The notes beneath the pieces are model-generated. The model had not been told where the DNA came from and searched no databases. It was given only the letters and a program-made list of their open reading frames with translations. Below, one piece after another: positions 26,802-36,013 of a DNA stretch of 64,000 nt. How positions within the stretch are numbered: the first letter of the stretch is position 1; each line of letters opens with the position of its first letter. Origin of the DNA: Aquaticitalea lipolytica (GTDB lineage Bacteria > Bacteroidota > Bacteroidia > Flavobacteriales > Flavobacteriaceae); contig NZ_BMIC01000004.1 of the NCBI RefSeq assembly GCF_014641635.1, forward strand, positions 124,001 through 188,000, in the 5' to 3' direction. Both the position numbers and the translations under genes were made by a program.

Positions 26802-28493
26802 CTACTCTTTAATGTCTCTTAATTTTAGTTGTAAACTCACACTTCCGTTCCAATGATTTTCATCAATTGAATACACTGCTTTAAATGGTTTTCTATTGGA
26901 AATTATATCATACTTGTCTCCTAATCCAAATCCAATACAAACTGTTTTATCTGCTCCAGGTTGTGTAACTGTAATGCGTAAATGCTTATCGTCTTCACCA
27001 ACACATTTACCATAACCTGTGTCTTTTAAATTTTCGGTCATAAAAATGGGAGTCATGTTTCCAGGACCAAAAGGCGCAAACTGGCGAATTATTCGCCATA
27101 ATTTATCATTAACATGATGTAAATCTATATTTAAATCAACTTTTATTTCTGGAGTTAAAAGAGATTTATCAATTGTTTTAGAAACCTCATCTTCAAAAGC
27201 TTGTTTAAAAGCTTCATAGTTTTCTTCTTTAAGCGTTAATCCTGCAGCATATTTGTGACCTCCAAATTGCTCTATATGTTCACTACAAGACTCTAATGCG
27301 TTATAGACATCAAAACCTGAAACCGAACGTGCAGAAGCCGCTAATTTATCTCCACTTTTAGTAAATACTAATGTTGGTCTGTAATAGGTTTCGATTAATC
27401 TTGATGCCACAATACCTATCACTCCTTTATGCCAATCTTCATGATATACAACAGTTGTAAAACCTTCTTGTTCTTTGTTTTTTTCAATTTGAAGAAGCGC
27501 TTCTTCTGTAATACGTTGGTCTGCTTCTCTTCTATCTGTATTAAATTCTTCTATTTCTGCTGCATATTGTTGCGCTAAATCAAAATTCATTTCGGTTAAT
27601 AATGTCACTGCGTAATTACCATGTTTCATTCGTCCAGCAGCATTAATTCTAGGAGCTACAATAAACACAACATCTGTAATATTTAGCTCTTCCTTTTTAA
27701 CCTGATTGATAATAGCTTTTATTCCTGGTCTTGGACTTGAATTAATTACCTGTAAACCAAAATATGCTAATACTCGATTTTCCCCAGTAATAGGTACAAT
27801 ATCTGCTCCAATTGCTGTGGCAACTAAATCTAAATATTCAGCTAAATCTTCAACTGTTTTTCCTTCGTTTTGTGCTAATGCTTGTATCAATTTAAAACCA
27901 ACTCCACAACCACATAATTCTTTATAAGGATACTCACAATCGTCGCGTTTTGGGTCTAAAACTGCTATTGCATTTGGCAGCTCACTTCCTGGTCTGTGAT
28001 GATCGCAAATAATAAAATCGATATCTTTTTCTTTTGCATATGCAACTTTATCTATCGCTTTTACACCACAGTCTAACGCAATAATGAGTGAAAAATCGTT
28101 ATCATGAGCAAAGTCTATACCTTTTATTGAAACACCATAACCTTCATCATAACGATCAGGAATATAAGTGGCAACCCTGTCTGTTCTGGTTTTTAAATAA
28201 GAAGACATTAATGCAACTGATGATGTGCCATCAACATCATAATCACCAAACACCAAAATATTTTCTCCTTTACTTAGCGCCTCTTCAATACGAGCAACAG
28301 CCTTATCCATGTCTTTCATCAAAAATGGATTATGTAAATCTTCTAAACTTGGTCTGAAAAAGGTTTTTGCATCTTCATAGGTTTCAATACCTCTTTGAAT
28401 TAATAATGTTGCAACTACCTCATCTACTTGAAGAGCGTTTTGTAAATCTGCCACTTTGGTGGCTTCTGGTTTTGGTTTAAGCGTCCAACGCAT
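26802..28493 (-). CDS. recJ: Single-stranded-DNA-specific exonuclease RecJ
   Basis: At 563 residues this is a normal RecJ of the DHH superfamily. It degrades single-stranded DNA 5' to 3' in recombination and mismatch repair. Visible motifs are VFGDYDVDGTSS (I), IIALDCGVKA (II), IICDHHRPG (III), VFIVAPRINAAGRM (IV), and the DHHA1 part FGGHKYAAGLTL. A C-terminal OB-like domain with FAPFGPGNMTPIF completes it. It lies 16 bases after the OsmC gene and abuts the MFS gene. Confidence 0.95.
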   Translation of the reverse strand: MRWTLKPKPEATKVADLQNALQVDEVVATLLIQRGIETYEDAKTFFRPSLEDLHNPFLMKDMDKAVARIEEALSKGENILVFGDYDVDGTSSVALMSSYLKTRTDRVATYIPDRYDEGYGVSIKGIDFAHDNDFSLIIALDCGVKAIDKVAYAKEKDIDFIICDHHRPGSELPNAIAVLDPKRDDCEYPYKELCGCGVGFKLIQALAQNEGKTVEDLAEYLDLVATAIGADIVPITGENRVLAYFGLQVINSSPRPGIKAIINQVKKEELNITDVVFIVAPRINAAGRMKHGNYAVTLLTEMNFDLAQQYAAEIEEFNTDRREADQRITEEALLQIEKNKEQEGFTTVVYHEDWHKGVIGIVASRLIETYYRPTLVFTKSGDKLAASARSVSGFDVYNALESCSEHIEQFGGHKYAAGLTLKEENYEAFKQAFEDEVSKTIDKSLLTPEIKVDLNIDLHHVNDKLWRIIRQFAPFGPGNMTPIFMTENLKDTGYGKCVGEDDKHLRITVTQPGADKTVCIGFGLGDKYDIISNRKPFKAVYSIDENHWNGSVSLQLKLRDIKE

Positions 28494-28509
28494 TTAAATA
28501 AATTTTTGG

Positions 28510-28932
28510 CTATTTATTATGATAGTGAATTGAAGTTTTAACATTGGCAAACTTGCGGAACATTTCCATAACACCACAATATTTTTCTATAGATAAATCG
28601 ACTGCCTTTTTTATTTTCGATTCATCTAAATCTTCACCATAAAAATGATATTCAACAGAAACTGTATGATAATATTTTGGATGCTCTTCAGTTAATTCGC
28701 CATAAGTATCCATTCTGAAATCAGAAATTTTCACTTTCATTTTATCTAAGATAGATACCACGTCTAATCCTGAACAACCAGCTAAAGACGCTAACATCAT
28801 CGCTTTAGGAGATAACCCAGAACTGTGTCCTCCATGTTCTGGAGATGTGTCCATTAATACTGTTTTACCGTTAGGATTATCAGATTCAAATTGTAAATTT
28901 CCTTTCCAATGAGTTATAACTTTATGCGACAT
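28510..28932 (-). CDS. OsmC-family peroxiredoxin-like protein
   Basis: The 140-residue protein has the OsmC/Ohr fold with the two redox cysteines C53 (SLAGCSGLDVV) and C119 (IEKYCGVMEMF). These reduce organic or fatty-acid peroxides in the family; the reductant is not evident. PEHGGHSSGLSPKAMMLASLAGC is the usual approach to the first Cys. It leads the OsmC-recJ-MFS unit and is divergent from another thiol-peroxidase-like gene, 56 bases away. Confidence 0.9.
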   Translation of the reverse strand: MSHKVITHWKGNLQFESDNPNGKTVLMDTSPEHGGHSSGLSPKAMMLASLAGCSGLDVVSILDKMKVKISDFRMDTYGELTEEHPKYYHTVSVEYHFYGEDLDESKIKKAVDLSIEKYCGVMEMFRKFANVKTSIHYHNK

Positions 28933-28988
28933 ATCTGAAGTTTTTTTCGTTTATTGTTACTTCAAAAATACCATTAAAAAATAAAAAT

Positions 28989-29579
28989 ATGCCATTAGTA
29001 ACACCATTATCTGCTGACCATGATTTAGAAACAAAAGAACTTGCAGAATTCTTTAATGAAACACTTGGGTTTTGTCCAAATTCAGTGTTAACAATGCAGC
29101 GTCGTCCAGCCATAAGTAAAGCATTTATTAACTTAAATAAAGCTGTAATGGCTAATGAAGGTAGAGTGACTTCGGCTTTAAAACGTATGATTGCTTGGGT
29201 TAGTAGCAACGCAACTGGCTGTAGATATTGCCAAGCACATGCTATTAGAGCAGCAGAACGTTATGGTGCTGAACAAGAACAGTTAGATAATATTTGGGAA
29301 TACAGAACTCACCCTGCTTTTAATGATGCTGAACGTGCTGCTTTAGATTTTAGTTTAGCGGCAAGTATGGTGCCTAATGCTGTTGATGAACATATTAAAA
29401 CCCGATTGTACGAGCATTGGAATGAAGGTGAAATTGTAGAAATGCTCGGTGTCATTTCTTTATTTGGCTACCTAAACCGATGGAATGATAGTATGGGAAC
29501 TAGTATTGAAGAAGGCGCTGTTGAAAGCGGTAATCAATACTTAGGAAAACATGGTTGGGAAAAAGGAAAACATGTTTAA
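28989..29579 (+). CDS. Carboxymuconolactone decarboxylase/AhpD-like protein
   Basis: The 196-residue helical protein has the AhpD core SNATGCRYCQAHAIRAAERYG, with the redox pair C78 and C81 and His84, as in alkylhydroperoxidase D and peroxidase-related CMD proteins. Its second CMD-like half includes VEMLGVISLFGYLNRWNDSMGT. It is probably a thiol-dependent peroxidase or lactone-type enzyme; the substrate is unknown. Divergent pairing with an OsmC-type gene supports a role against peroxides, which is inference. Confidence 0.88.
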   Translation: MPLVTPLSADHDLETKELAEFFNETLGFCPNSVLTMQRRPAISKAFINLNKAVMANEGRVTSALKRMIAWVSSNATGCRYCQAHAIRAAERYGAEQEQLDNIWEYRTHPAFNDAERAALDFSLAASMVPNAVDEHIKTRLYEHWNEGEIVEMLGVISLFGYLNRWNDSMGTSIEEGAVESGNQYLGKHGWEKGKHV

Positions 29580-29591
29580 AAAAAACTACTT

Positions 29592-30371
29592 ATGGCTAAA
29601 TATTGCTTAAAAAATAACCTGCTGTGTTTAATTACTGTTTTTTTATTCGTTTTAAGTTGTAAAAAAGTTAAAGAAAAGAATGATACTTCGTTTACATTTA
29701 TTGAAAGAGGATCGTATAAAATTAACTCCGCTAATGAACAAAATTTTTATTTTATTGACAGAAGCCTCATGGATGGTTATTATGTTGTTGGTAATGAATT
29801 AACAAAGTGGGAAGAATTTGATGTTGAAGAAGGCTTATTAAATGGTGATTATATTATTTTTCATCCTAATGGTGAAATATATACACATTCAAACTATATA
29901 AAAGGTAAGCTTAATGGTGAAGAAAAGGTTAATTATCTATCAGGAAAGTTAATGAAGTTAAAAACATACAAGAACGATGTTTTAGTTGGTAAAGTGGTCG
30001 AATATTATGAAAGTGGTCAGGTAAAATCTGAATCAAAAATTAAAGACGGTAAATCAATTGAGTCGGTATCTTATGACATTATTGGTAATGTTGAAAGCCA
30101 AATGTTTATAAAGGATGGATATACTTTTCATCAAAAAATATTAAAAGGCAAAGTGTTTTCAGAACAAATTTCATCTAACTATGATAATTTTGAAGCTATG
30201 AAATTTTATAATGAAGATGGCAGTTTAAAGGTGTTTTTGAGAATGCTAGAAGATGGTGACAAAAGCTATCTAATAGAGCTTGACGAAAATCGTAATGAAA
30301 TAAAGCGAATAGATGTTAAGGCAAACCCAGAGCAAGCAATGGAATACGCTAAATATTTTATTGGACTTTAA
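29592..30371 (+). CDS. Lipoprotein with MORN-like (YwqK-type) repeats
   Basis: The 259-residue protein has a lipoprotein signal with lipobox VLSC (FVLSCKKVKEKND). A series of MORN-like units follows, such as LLNGDYIIFHPNGEIYTHSNYIKGKLNGE, LSGKLMKLKTYKNDVLVGKVVEYYESGQVKSESKIKDGK and YNEDGSLKVFL. Such repeats are known from YwqK-family proteins; toxin-antitoxin labels on that family are not supported by anything here. It starts 12 bases after the AhpD-like stop and probably shares its transcript. Function unknown. Confidence 0.75.
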   Translation: MAKYCLKNNLLCLITVFLFVLSCKKVKEKNDTSFTFIERGSYKINSANEQNFYFIDRSLMDGYYVVGNELTKWEEFDVEEGLLNGDYIIFHPNGEIYTHSNYIKGKLNGEEKVNYLSGKLMKLKTYKNDVLVGKVVEYYESGQVKSESKIKDGKSIESVSYDIIGNVESQMFIKDGYTFHQKILKGKVFSEQISSNYDNFEAMKFYNEDGSLKVFLRMLEDGDKSYLIELDENRNEIKRIDVKANPEQAMEYAKYFIGL

Positions 30372-30413
30372 TTAAATATATACTGTTTATTAATTAGGTC
30401 AATTCTTTACATC

Positions 30414-30983
30414 TTATATAAATTTCTCTACTCTCTTCTGTAACTCTGGCAAAACCTCAGTATCAAACCATGGGTTTTTAGTCAACCAAAACCTATTTCT
30501 TGGTGAAGGATGTGGTAATGGTAAATATTTAGGCAAGTACGCTTTGTAATTGGCAACTGTCTCTGTTAGTGTTTTCTTTGCTTCTTTTTTTAAATAATAG
30601 TTTTGTGAATACATTCCTATTAAAATTACCAATTCTAAATTAGGCATTTGCTCTAAAAGCAAATTGTGCCATTGTGGTGCGCATTCTGGTCGTGGTGGTA
30701 AATCGCCTGTTTTTCCTTTTCCTGGATAACAAAAACCCATAGGCATTAATGCTATTTTAGTTTCGTCATAAAACACTTCATCTGTAACACCTAGCCATTT
30801 ACGTAGTTGTTTTCCGCTAGGATCATCCCAAGGGATTCCTGTTTTGTGTACACTTGTTCCTGGTGCTTGGCCTATAATTATAATTTTAGCATTAGGATGA
30901 GCAGAAACAATAGGCCTTGGTCCTAATGGTAAATGCTTTTCGCAAATAGTACATTGGCTTATGTTATGAAGTAGTTCTTGCAT
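30414..30983 (-). CDS. Uracil-DNA glycosylase family protein
   Basis: From ATG 30983 the protein is 189 residues. CTICEKHLPLGPRPIV, IIIGQAPGTSVHKTGIPWDDPSGKQLRKWL, GFCYPGKGKTGDLPPRPECAPQW and LPLPHPSPRNRFWLTKNPWF match the uracil-DNA glycosylase superfamily branch common in Bacteroidota. GQAPG is the water-activating region and HPSPRN the DNA-intercalating loop. A longer frame to ATG 31028 overlaps the rsmI stop by 4 bases, but its first 15 codons come from a palindromic repeat, so I take the inner start. It may excise uracil from DNA. Confidence 0.85.
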   Translation of the reverse strand: MQELLHNISQCTICEKHLPLGPRPIVSAHPNAKIIIIGQAPGTSVHKTGIPWDDPSGKQLRKWLGVTDEVFYDETKIALMPMGFCYPGKGKTGDLPPRPECAPQWHNLLLEQMPNLELVILIGMYSQNYYLKKEAKKTLTETVANYKAYLPKYLPLPHPSPRNRFWLTKNPWFDTEVLPELQKRVEKFI

Positions 30984-30996
30984 TGAGTTTTCTTTA

Positions 30997-31022
30997 GATT
31001 CTGAATCAAGTTCAGAATGACA
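30997..31022. repeat. REP-like palindrome at rsmI/UDG junction
   Basis: TTCTGAA (30999-31005) and TTCAGAA (31011-31017) form a 7-bp inverted repeat around TCAAG. Read on the minus strand the element translates as HSELDSES, a phrase I know from dispersed palindromes in many bacterial genomes. It sits between the rsmI stop and the likely UDG start. One copy is seen here, so the repeat class is inference. Confidence 0.55.
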
Positions 31023-31024
31023 AA

Positions 31025-31693
31025 TCACTTCTTACCACCAACACAAATAACAATCTCGCCTTTAGGTGGTTTGCTGGTATAATGTTCTAGCACTTCTTTT
31101 GCAGTACCTCTCACAGTTTCTTCGTAGAGTTTTGTTAGCTCTCTAGACACAGTAACCTGTCTGTTTTCTCCGAAGTATTCACAGAAATTAGATAATGTTT
31201 TTATAAGTTTGTGAGGGCTTTCGTAAAAAATAATAGTTCTAGTTTCTTCGGCTAATAATAGTAGTCGTGTTTGCCGACCTTTCTTAACAGGTAAAAATCC
31301 TTCGAAAACAAATTTATCATTTGGAAGTCCAGAATTAACTAAAGCAGGCACAAATGCAGTGGCTCCAGGAAGGCAATCGACCTCTATGTTGTTTTCAATA
31401 CAAGCACGTGTTAGTAAAAACCCAGGATCGGAAATTGCTGGTGTTCCTGCATCGCTTATTAAAGCTACAGTTGTTCCGCTTTTTATTTTCTGAACTAAAT
31501 TAGCTACCGTTTTATGCTCATTGTGCATATGATGTGATTGTGAAGGTGTGGCAATATCAAAATGCTTTAATAATTTACCTGATGTACGTGTGTCTTCAGC
31601 TAATATTAAATCAACTTCTTTTAAAACCTCTATGGCTCTAAAGGTTATGTCTTTTAAATTTCCAATAGGTGTTGGTACGATGTAGAGTTTCAT
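31025..31693 (-). CDS. rsmI: 16S rRNA (cytidine(1402)-2'-O)-methyltransferase
   Basis: The 222-residue SAM-dependent enzyme of the tetrapyrrole-methylase fold methylates the ribose of C1402 in 16S rRNA. Typical blocks are MKLYIVPTPIGNLKDITFRA, ILAEDTRTSGKLL, LISDAGTPAISDPGFLL, LPGATAFVPALVNSGLP and FYESPHKL. ATG 31693 is chosen as the family begins at MKLYIVPTPIGNL. It reads into the UDG-like gene through a REP-like palindrome. Confidence 0.95.
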   Translation of the reverse strand: MKLYIVPTPIGNLKDITFRAIEVLKEVDLILAEDTRTSGKLLKHFDIATPSQSHHMHNEHKTVANLVQKIKSGTTVALISDAGTPAISDPGFLLTRACIENNIEVDCLPGATAFVPALVNSGLPNDKFVFEGFLPVKKGRQTRLLLLAEETRTIIFYESPHKLIKTLSNFCEYFGENRQVTVSRELTKLYEETVRGTAKEVLEHYTSKPPKGEIVICVGGKK

Positions 31694-31783
31694 TGAAAAC
31701 AATATTTGTTATCAAATTTACAATCTTTATAGTATATTAACGCAACCTTTTTTACTATTAAGTGTCTTATGTAAAAGCCTGTT

Positions 31784-34700
31784 ATGATTAAAAAGAAAAT
31801 TACTCTCTTACTATTGTTTCTTAATTTTTTAGCCATTACAGCTCAAACAACCGATTTGGCTATTGTGGTAGAGGCAAAAAACAGTAGTGGAGCAGATATT
31901 TCTCAGGTACATATATATCAAGAATACCAATACCTTGTGACCATTATCAATTCAGGGAATTCTGTAGCTAATGCAACTTTTTCTCAAACTATAAATCAAA
32001 ATGTTACCGTTTTATCTACTGTTTCACAAAATAACATAGGCGGAGCTTCACCTGTAACTGGATTTAATTTAATTAATAATACTCTTACTGGAACAGTAGC
32101 TAGTCTTCCCAGTAACTCGAGTGTAGAGATAAAAATTTCTGTTGTCGCTCCAATAAATATTGGAGGAATCGCTACGTCTGCAACCGTTTTTTCTCCAGAA
32201 GGCACCCAAGATATTAACCCATCTAATAATCAATCTATAATTTCTATTGATGTTGTAGATGTAGATATTGATTTTACTGTAACCCATTCGCAAGTTACTC
32301 CTCCAGAAGGCACAGGTATTTCAATGTGGAATGACTCTGTAGCCTATGAGTTTACAATTACTAATAATAGCAGTATTAATTATCCTTTAAGTGCTTTTTC
32401 TGGTGTTTTTCAATTAAGCTCTTTATTAGACTATGGACGACCTGTAGTGCAACAAACTTCCATTGAATGTTTAGGAGGCACAAATGGTTCGAGTTGCCCA
32501 GATTTAAATGGTGTTTCTTCAAATCCCACAATTATTAGTTCAGTACAAACGGTTTTTACTTTTGGTAACCCAATTGAATTTACCTCTGGAGGTTCTTTAA
32601 CTTTTAGAGTGGTATATCAATTTTTAGAGCCTCTTTGTGCACTTGAACAACAACCAATATCTGTAAACAATTACATTAAACTAACTTTAAACCATTCTAA
32701 TATATCTTCAAATAATTCTAATTTAGTTGCTACGGACTTATTGATTGCTGATTTATGTCAACTAACTGACATTTGTATAGAGACACTTCAAATAGATCCA
32801 AGCACATCAACTTTAGTGGATTGGGAGGAAGAAGTAACTTTTAGAACAACTGTTTGTAATAATGGACCACTTCCAGCTCCAATTAGATTCTTTTTACAGA
32901 ATCTTTCTGTAAATATTGAATGGGAAATTGTATCACTAACGTGCATAAACACTACTGGACTTATAACCTGTAATGATTTTACGTTAACAGAACAAAATAC
33001 TTTTTGGACAAGTAATGAATTTATTATGCCTGTTGGGGCAACTATTACAATAGAAACTGTTGTGATTTTTTATGAGCCTGAATGTTCAACTAGTACAACA
33101 AATTCTTCGGCTCACATAAGAAGCGGAACTAACGTATTAGATTCGCAAATTATTGATACTAATATAGCAAATAGTGCAGAGAGTGATTATGTTATTTTAC
33201 CTCCTGCTCCAACTTGTGCTTCGTCAGATTTGCAAATAACAAAAACCCAAACCATCCCTACTTTACCAGAAGGAGATTCTGCTACAAATACAACAGATTG
33301 GGGAAGTGTTACATATGAGATTATAGTAACTAATCCTAGTGACTCAGATACATTTATTGAAGTTTCTGATTATATGCCACTAAATGCTAATCAATTTGTT
33401 ACAGGTACGTTATTGTCTGTTAACTGTATTTCTACAACAGGAACAGCCACTTGTGGCGAAATTGAGCATACTAACATAGGTGTTCCTTTAGATGGTGTAC
33501 CACAAGATGGAGTGCTTGATGTTTTTTGGGAAATCTTACCAGAAGATAATTGGGCTTTACCTGCACAAAGTTCAATTACTTTTGAGGTTGTTATTGATTG
33601 GGCACCAGAATGTACAACAGGAAATATTGCTGCTACTAATTCAGCTTCTGTTAATCATGTTGGTAGTGTGATTGATAATAATAATTCTAATAATATTGCT
33701 TCTGTTGTTACCTATTTTGCACCATGTGTAGATTTGATTGTACAAACATTCCCTCAATTTACTCAAGTTAACACAAACCAAAATTTTGACTGGATAGTTG
33801 ATATAACAAATAGTACAACTAGCTCGAATGCTGTTGATATTTATTTCGAAGATGTTTTAAGTTCTGTATTTACTATTACTGGCACACCAACTTGCCAAAT
33901 AACTTCTGGTACAGCTATATGTATTTCAAGTTTTAATATTAATGGAAATATTATAAGCGGAACAATCCCAAATATGGAAGCTGGTTCAACCGTTAGAATA
34001 AGAATTCCTGTAACTTCGCCTGTTTTTGGAGGCGCATTTAGTAATACTGCTGAAGCTACGCCTAGTGAAACAGATAATGAAGAGTTAACACCAGAAACTA
34101 ACATTTCTATTAGCAACGTTCAAGTAATTGCTCCTACACTAATAAAGAGCTTCAATCCTATTGAGATTGTTGTTGGGCAGACTAGTACTCTTACTTTTAC
34201 AATTACTAACATATCATCCAATCCATCACAGAATAATATAAGTTTTACTGATAATTTGCCTTTTGGTTTAATACTTGTTGATAGTCCTGTTTGGGTGAGT
34301 GCTAATGGATGCACAGCTACATTTTTAGGAGCTGTTGGCGACCCCTTTGTTGGAGTAAGTAATTTAACATTCCCTAACGGTGTGTCGAGCTGTGCATTTT
34401 CTGTCATTGTAACATCAAATACAGAAGGTGTTTTCTTAAATGATAATGAAAATTTCAGTAATCAAAATAATATAGATACTTCTCAGGCTAATGCAACATT
34501 AACTGTTTTAGAAGACACATCTAATGTCGATATTGAAGTTCTTAAAAATGTTTTTCCTGAAGAAGTTTCAATAGGAGATGAAGTAGCGTTTACAATAACC
34601 ATCACAAATATTGGAACGACCACTGCAACACAAATTAACATTTTAGAAAGCTTGCCAAGTGGTTATCAATATATTTCATCATCAAGTAGTATTGGAACTT

Positions 34701-35167
34701 TTAATTACACAACATCTGTTTGGAGTGTTGATCTATTAACTCCAAATGAAAGTGTAGCTTTAACCATTATTGCTCAGGTAATCTCATCTAATGACTTACT
34801 AAATATTGCTCAATTACAAAACTTAAATGAGATAGACAGAGATGACTCCAATAATGAAGATTCTGCTGAAGTAACAATCAATAATTGCCTTGAAATTCAA
34901 GAAGGTGTTTCTCCAAACACAGATGGTTATAACGACTTTTTAATAATTCCTTGTATTGAAGATTATCCGAATCATATTATAAAAATATACAATAGATTAG
35001 GGGTTCAGATATATGAAAGTGATGATTACAAAAACAATTGGGACGGAAAATCTAATATGGGATTCCCACAAGCCTCAGAATTATTACCTGTTGGAACTTA
35101 TTATTATATTTTAGAAATTGAAGGCTTACCTAAACCTATAATGGGTTGGGTTTATTTAAATTATTAA
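31784..35167 (+). CDS. T9SS type B substrate with DUF11 repeats (adhesin-like)
   Basis: The 1127-residue secreted protein has a signal peptide (cleavage near ITAQ), then several Ig-like DUF11/CARDB-type beta domains. The clearest is the last, VDIEVLKNVFPEEVSIGDEVAFTITITNIG from about residue 923. Paired cysteines occur in the middle domains. The C-terminal region from about 1035 (SPNTDGYNDFLIIPC..., IKIYNRLGVQIYE, NWDG, LPVGTYYYIL) is a type B (CHU_C-like) T9SS sorting domain. It is probably exported through T9SS to the cell surface or medium as an adhesin or gliding-related protein. T9SS genes themselves are outside the window. Confidence 0.88.
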   Translation: MIKKKITLLLLFLNFLAITAQTTDLAIVVEAKNSSGADISQVHIYQEYQYLVTIINSGNSVANATFSQTINQNVTVLSTVSQNNIGGASPVTGFNLINNTLTGTVASLPSNSSVEIKISVVAPINIGGIATSATVFSPEGTQDINPSNNQSIISIDVVDVDIDFTVTHSQVTPPEGTGISMWNDSVAYEFTITNNSSINYPLSAFSGVFQLSSLLDYGRPVVQQTSIECLGGTNGSSCPDLNGVSSNPTIISSVQTVFTFGNPIEFTSGGSLTFRVVYQFLEPLCALEQQPISVNNYIKLTLNHSNISSNNSNLVATDLLIADLCQLTDICIETLQIDPSTSTLVDWEEEVTFRTTVCNNGPLPAPIRFFLQNLSVNIEWEIVSLTCINTTGLITCNDFTLTEQNTFWTSNEFIMPVGATITIETVVIFYEPECSTSTTNSSAHIRSGTNVLDSQIIDTNIANSAESDYVILPPAPTCASSDLQITKTQTIPTLPEGDSATNTTDWGSVTYEIIVTNPSDSDTFIEVSDYMPLNANQFVTGTLLSVNCISTTGTATCGEIEHTNIGVPLDGVPQDGVLDVFWEILPEDNWALPAQSSITFEVVIDWAPECTTGNIAATNSASVNHVGSVIDNNNSNNIASVVTYFAPCVDLIVQTFPQFTQVNTNQNFDWIVDITNSTTSSNAVDIYFEDVLSSVFTITGTPTCQITSGTAICISSFNINGNIISGTIPNMEAGSTVRIRIPVTSPVFGGAFSNTAEATPSETDNEELTPETNISISNVQVIAPTLIKSFNPIEIVVGQTSTLTFTITNISSNPSQNNISFTDNLPFGLILVDSPVWVSANGCTATFLGAVGDPFVGVSNLTFPNGVSSCAFSVIVTSNTEGVFLNDNENFSNQNNIDTSQANATLTVLEDTSNVDIEVLKNVFPEEVSIGDEVAFTITITNIGTTTATQINILESLPSGYQYISSSSSIGTFNYTTSVWSVDLLTPNESVALTIIAQVISSNDLLNIAQLQNLNEIDRDDSNNEDSAEVTINNCLEIQEGVSPNTDGYNDFLIIPCIEDYPNHIIKIYNRLGVQIYESDDYKNNWDGKSNMGFPQASELLPVGTYYYILEIEGLPKPIMGWVYLNY

Positions 35168-35910
35168 TTAAACTTGCTTTCTATAATTTCCATAAAACGC
35201 TCTTCAATCTCTTCTTTACCTTTCCAACTATTATAATCCTGCTTAACTATATTTTGAATTAAGTTGTGAGCCTCATCAAAAGAACTTGAGGTAATAATTT
35301 GTGATAGAACTCGCTCATAATCTTCGCTATTACCATCAAAAAGATGTTTTATAAACGCAATTTTATCATTTAACCCTATAGAAATTCCACCATTTTTTAA
35401 TTTATCATTTAACGACTTTTTAGTGTTCTCTTTGGTTGTGTTTTGAGTATTGGTAACCGGCTCAAAAACTGGCATGTCTTTAAAATCTGCTGTTAATAAA
35501 TCTAAATCGTGTTTATGGTTTTTACTTCCAGTTACGGCTTCTTCAATTATTGTGTCTACTTCATGTGTTTCTTGAGGCATTTGAGCAACAATATCTTTAA
35601 TCTTTTCCATAACTGGCTCCATAATACCATCGTCTTCAACCTCATCAAGGTTAATATAAATCTTGTCTTCTCGTTCTATATTATCACTTATTTTATTGTT
35701 GAAAGCCACATCTAACATTTCGAAAAATGACGAATCACTACCTATTGTTGGTAATGCTTGATCTAAATTTTCGTTAGCAAATTTTAAAACGCTCAACTTT
35801 TCATAAAGTAATGTTACTTCAGCATGCATTTTTAACACATCTTCTTTCCCTTTCAACTTTAGAATCCTGTGTGCAATACTCATTAATTCTGATTCCAATT
35901 TCTTCTTCAT
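35164..35910 (-). CDS. Conserved Bacteroidota hypothetical protein
   Basis: From ATG 35910 the protein is 248 residues. It has a helical N-terminus (MSIAHRILKLKGKEDVLKMHAEVTLLYEKLSVLKF), a long acidic and probably disordered middle (about 70-170), and a compact helical C-terminus. The C-terminal segment SLNDKLKNGGISIGLNDKIAFIKHLFDGNSEDYERVL resembles a C-terminal block I have seen in many Bacteroidota hypothetical proteins. Function unknown. It is divergent from tdk, and its stop overlaps the convergent DUF11 gene by 4 bases. An upstream ATG at 35976 would place the start inside a hairpin, so the inner start is preferred. Confidence 0.7.
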   Translation of the reverse strand: MKKKLESELMSIAHRILKLKGKEDVLKMHAEVTLLYEKLSVLKFANENLDQALPTIGSDSSFFEMLDVAFNNKISDNIEREDKIYINLDEVEDDGIMEPVMEKIKDIVAQMPQETHEVDTIIEEAVTGSKNHKHDLDLLTADFKDMPVFEPVTNTQNTTKENTKKSLNDKLKNGGISIGLNDKIAFIKHLFDGNSEDYERVLSQIITSSSFDEAHNLIQNIVKQDYNSWKGKEEIEERFMEIIESKFN

Positions 35911-35972
35911 AACTTTTTTATCTTTAATCTGATTTATGCTTTTGATTTTTAATAAATTTACGCCACCTTTAT

Positions 35973-35988
35973 GCAAACGAAAGTTTGC
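35973..35988. promoter_or_regulatory. GAAA-loop hairpin between divergent genes
   Basis: GCAAAC and GTTTGC form a 6-bp stem around a GAAA tetraloop, followed on the plus strand by TTTGTTTT. It lies in the 103-base divergent gap upstream of tdk. It could be a leader structure or an operator; no position relative to a promoter can be fixed. Confidence 0.35.
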
Positions 35989-36013
35989 TTTGTTTTAGTG
36001 TTAAAATTACAAA

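Noticed and set aside
29592-30371. Toxin-antitoxin antitoxin label for the MORN-type lipoprotein
   Set aside because: It has a lipoprotein signal and no toxin partner beside it; the label comes only from a family name.
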